Positions 30,501 through 33,500 of a DNA stretch of 39,228 bases are shown here, piece by piece; position 1 is the first letter of the stretch; each line of letters starts with the position of its first letter. A model generated the notes under the pieces. That model did no database searches. It saw nothing but the letters and a program-made list of their open reading frames with translations, and was not told the origin of the DNA. This DNA comes from Saccoglossus kowalevskii (lineage: Eukaryota; Hemichordata; Enteropneusta; Harrimaniidae). The stretch is taken from NCBI RefSeq assembly GCF_000003605.2, contig NW_003113961.1, positions 425,201-464,428 on the forward strand, written 5' to 3'. The position numbers were made by a program, and so were the translations under genes.

Positions 30501-33500
30501 GCAGTAAGTGCCTGTGTAACATCCACTGCATTGACAGGTGTAATGAGCACAATTGAATTGATCTCGTTGACATACGCCACCATTTTGACATGGACTAAAC
30601 CGACATGGATCGATGTCTGTGTTTGATACCGATATGCAGCAATTGTGAATGAATTAAAAGTAAATGACGTCACCAAAGTTAAACAAACATATAGTTTAGT
30701 TAGTCACCATACATGCAAAATAACATTTTTTTTTCTAGACATTTACATCCGTATACTGGGATTACTACCATAATTCATTTTACTACGTAGATAACGTATA
30801 CTGGTCAGTTTTTATCTGTGATGTAATATTTAAGAATATATCTACATATTTTTAAACACCAGTTATATATTTCAACATCGAAAGAAAACACGATGCTAAA
30901 AATACTTACATGTTGCACATGTCTGCCCAATATAACAGTCGAGGCAATTGCAGGTATATTGCGTACAAGAACCAGGGGTTGGGATACACGTGCCGCCATT
31001 TTGACACGGGTTGTTTGCACATTGGTCCAGTCCTGCATTTTTGCAATAAAAAGGTCATTTTTATTTTCCATATATATTAATGTTACGTAGTTACACAGAT
31101 GCCGACAAGTCTCGCGAACTAAGACCGATGAGGGCGTGTGATGTATAATTTTATTTAATAACTTTATTTTTACTTGAGGTTAGTTTTTTCTTACGTATTT
31201 CACAGTTTGTCCCCGTATAACAGCTGGTACAAATACAGGAAAACATCTGGCAACCTCCCATAGCAATGCAGGTACCACCATTCTGACATGGAGCGCCATC
31301 ACACTGGTTGATACCTAACAAACAACAAACAAATGGGTACATATTACATACAATGAAAACACCTTAGTCACCACGTTACACGTTAGTCAGCACTGAGACA
31401 GGTTCACATACCATTCTGATAATATTACGTAGTACTAAACTAATACTTACGAACGTCACAATATTGTCCAACCCAACAGTCACTGCACTGACAGGATACA
31501 GATAAGCAATTGTCTTCCATGATGCAAACACCATTAAACCCACACGGGTCATTTACTTGACATAAATCCACGGCTGAAAATGACATGCATTACAAATGAA
31601 TGAAAGATGCAATTGATAATAAAGTTATGATATATGAAAGAGTGTCGCCCCCATCTGAGATCTCTTCAATAATAACAAAAGCAGGGTGTTAATCCCAGTG
31701 ACTTCGTATCAATCACGGCAAATGATGTATACTACGTTTCGACTACAACCTAACTATTCAATCATTGGTGTAAACCGGACGACAGGTTACTCATGCCTGT
31801 ATCGAGCATTTAACAACATCTGTGACTGGTATATGTCAGAGGTGAATTAGAAAACTGCTTTCTGGTGTGGGCACTTTAAAAAAAAATGTCACATACACAA
31901 GTTCAACCGGGACCAAAGAAACATTCTAAAAATTACTTACGCGTTTGACATTGCGCGCCTTGCCAGCAAGACGTACATTGACATGTGTATTCACTACAAG
32001 AATCTGCGACGCGGGTACACGTGCCAGCATTGAAGCAGGGATTTGGGTTCACGCATTGGTCCTCAACTGTAGAGACACAATATCCATTAACACATTAACA
32101 TGCTCATAATTCGAACTCCGATTGCCAAATCACTATTGATAACAGTCATAATCCGTTAGCGATTGTTTGATCAGTGAATTGATGATGTGGCGAAAACGAA
32201 GTTGTGAATGAATTTCACTTTTTTTCTGGTCTCCCTATAATATTACTTAATTTTATTGACATATTTCTGGACTTTTTTAGTTTTTAAAAATTACAGAACT
32301 TACATGTCTCACACAATACACCACTATAACATCCCACACAATTGCACTCAACGTTCAGGCACTCTGGCAGCATCTGACACACAGCGTTATTCAGGCAGGG
32401 ATTTTGATCAGAGCACATGTCATAGGCTGAAAAATAAAATTTAAACATCAGTTAATTGTTATCATTTAAAATGTTTGTTTCTGTCTGTTCTACTTAAAAC
32501 AATTCGTTTTTTTTTGAAAAAAAACACAGTTGTAAGCGGTGACAGCAACAACAAAGTTTATGTCGAACACTTGAAATTATGCTAATGACATCTGTGAATT
32601 ACCCGGATGTCCATTTTACTTACCTATTTGACAAGTAGGTCCTTCCCAACACGGCATGCATGCACACTCATAGTCAACTCCATTGGGCATCACCGTACAT
32701 GTGCCACCGTTCCTACACGGTAGCATGAGACACGGATCGAATCCTGTGAAAAGATAGTTATATGTGGGATATCATATATAGAATGAATTAAAATGCATTA
32801 AAGTAAGAATAACTATTCATATAAAAAAGACAATCTCAGTTGTATAACATTTGCCAATGGTCAATTTTCAATTCTATATTCAAAAGAACAAGTCACTGTT
32901 TCCATAGGAACAAGTCATTCTTTGTCATTTGACAGAGCCTGGAAAATTATCAAGAATTTGTAGTACCTTTACCATTTTTCGCATTTTCACAAGTAACATT
33001 TTTAAATCTCATTTTCGTCGTTGCAATAAGTGACGATAACATTGATTTTTGTTTACAAATAAGTAAATACCACATATTTTTTCATGTGACATGTACCCCT
33101 TATTTTCTCTATCTCTTTATTTTTGGTGTTTTCAGTGACTGCACGCACTTTGTAGTCGGCCTTACCTGTCATTTCCCAGTTCAGCCGCCAACCACGATGC
33201 TCAATCGTTTTGTCCGTCAGCCACAAGATATACACAGCGTCCCCGGGTATGGTGATTGGACTGGGCGCCTCAAATCCTTCGTAGACGTATTGCAGTGGGT
33301 CGGTCATATTCTCAAACATTAACGGTTGGTTGTGAGTAAGACCGGGACCGATATAGAGTTCATCTTTTTGAACTTCTATTTCAAATATATCGGTGCTAAA
33401 CCAGAATTTAATTGATGTGCACCCTGGGATGTAAAGCAGGTACAAAGTTCTATGTCGTTGAAAATAATTATTTGGGTAGTTGGGTGATGTAAAATATCCT

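Noticed and set aside
381..32743. Calcium-binding EGF or Notch/Delta identity
   Set aside because: The repeats lack the D-x-[DN]-[EQ]-x-C calcium motif, have two extra cysteines, and no DSL, LNR or ankyrin parts are seen.
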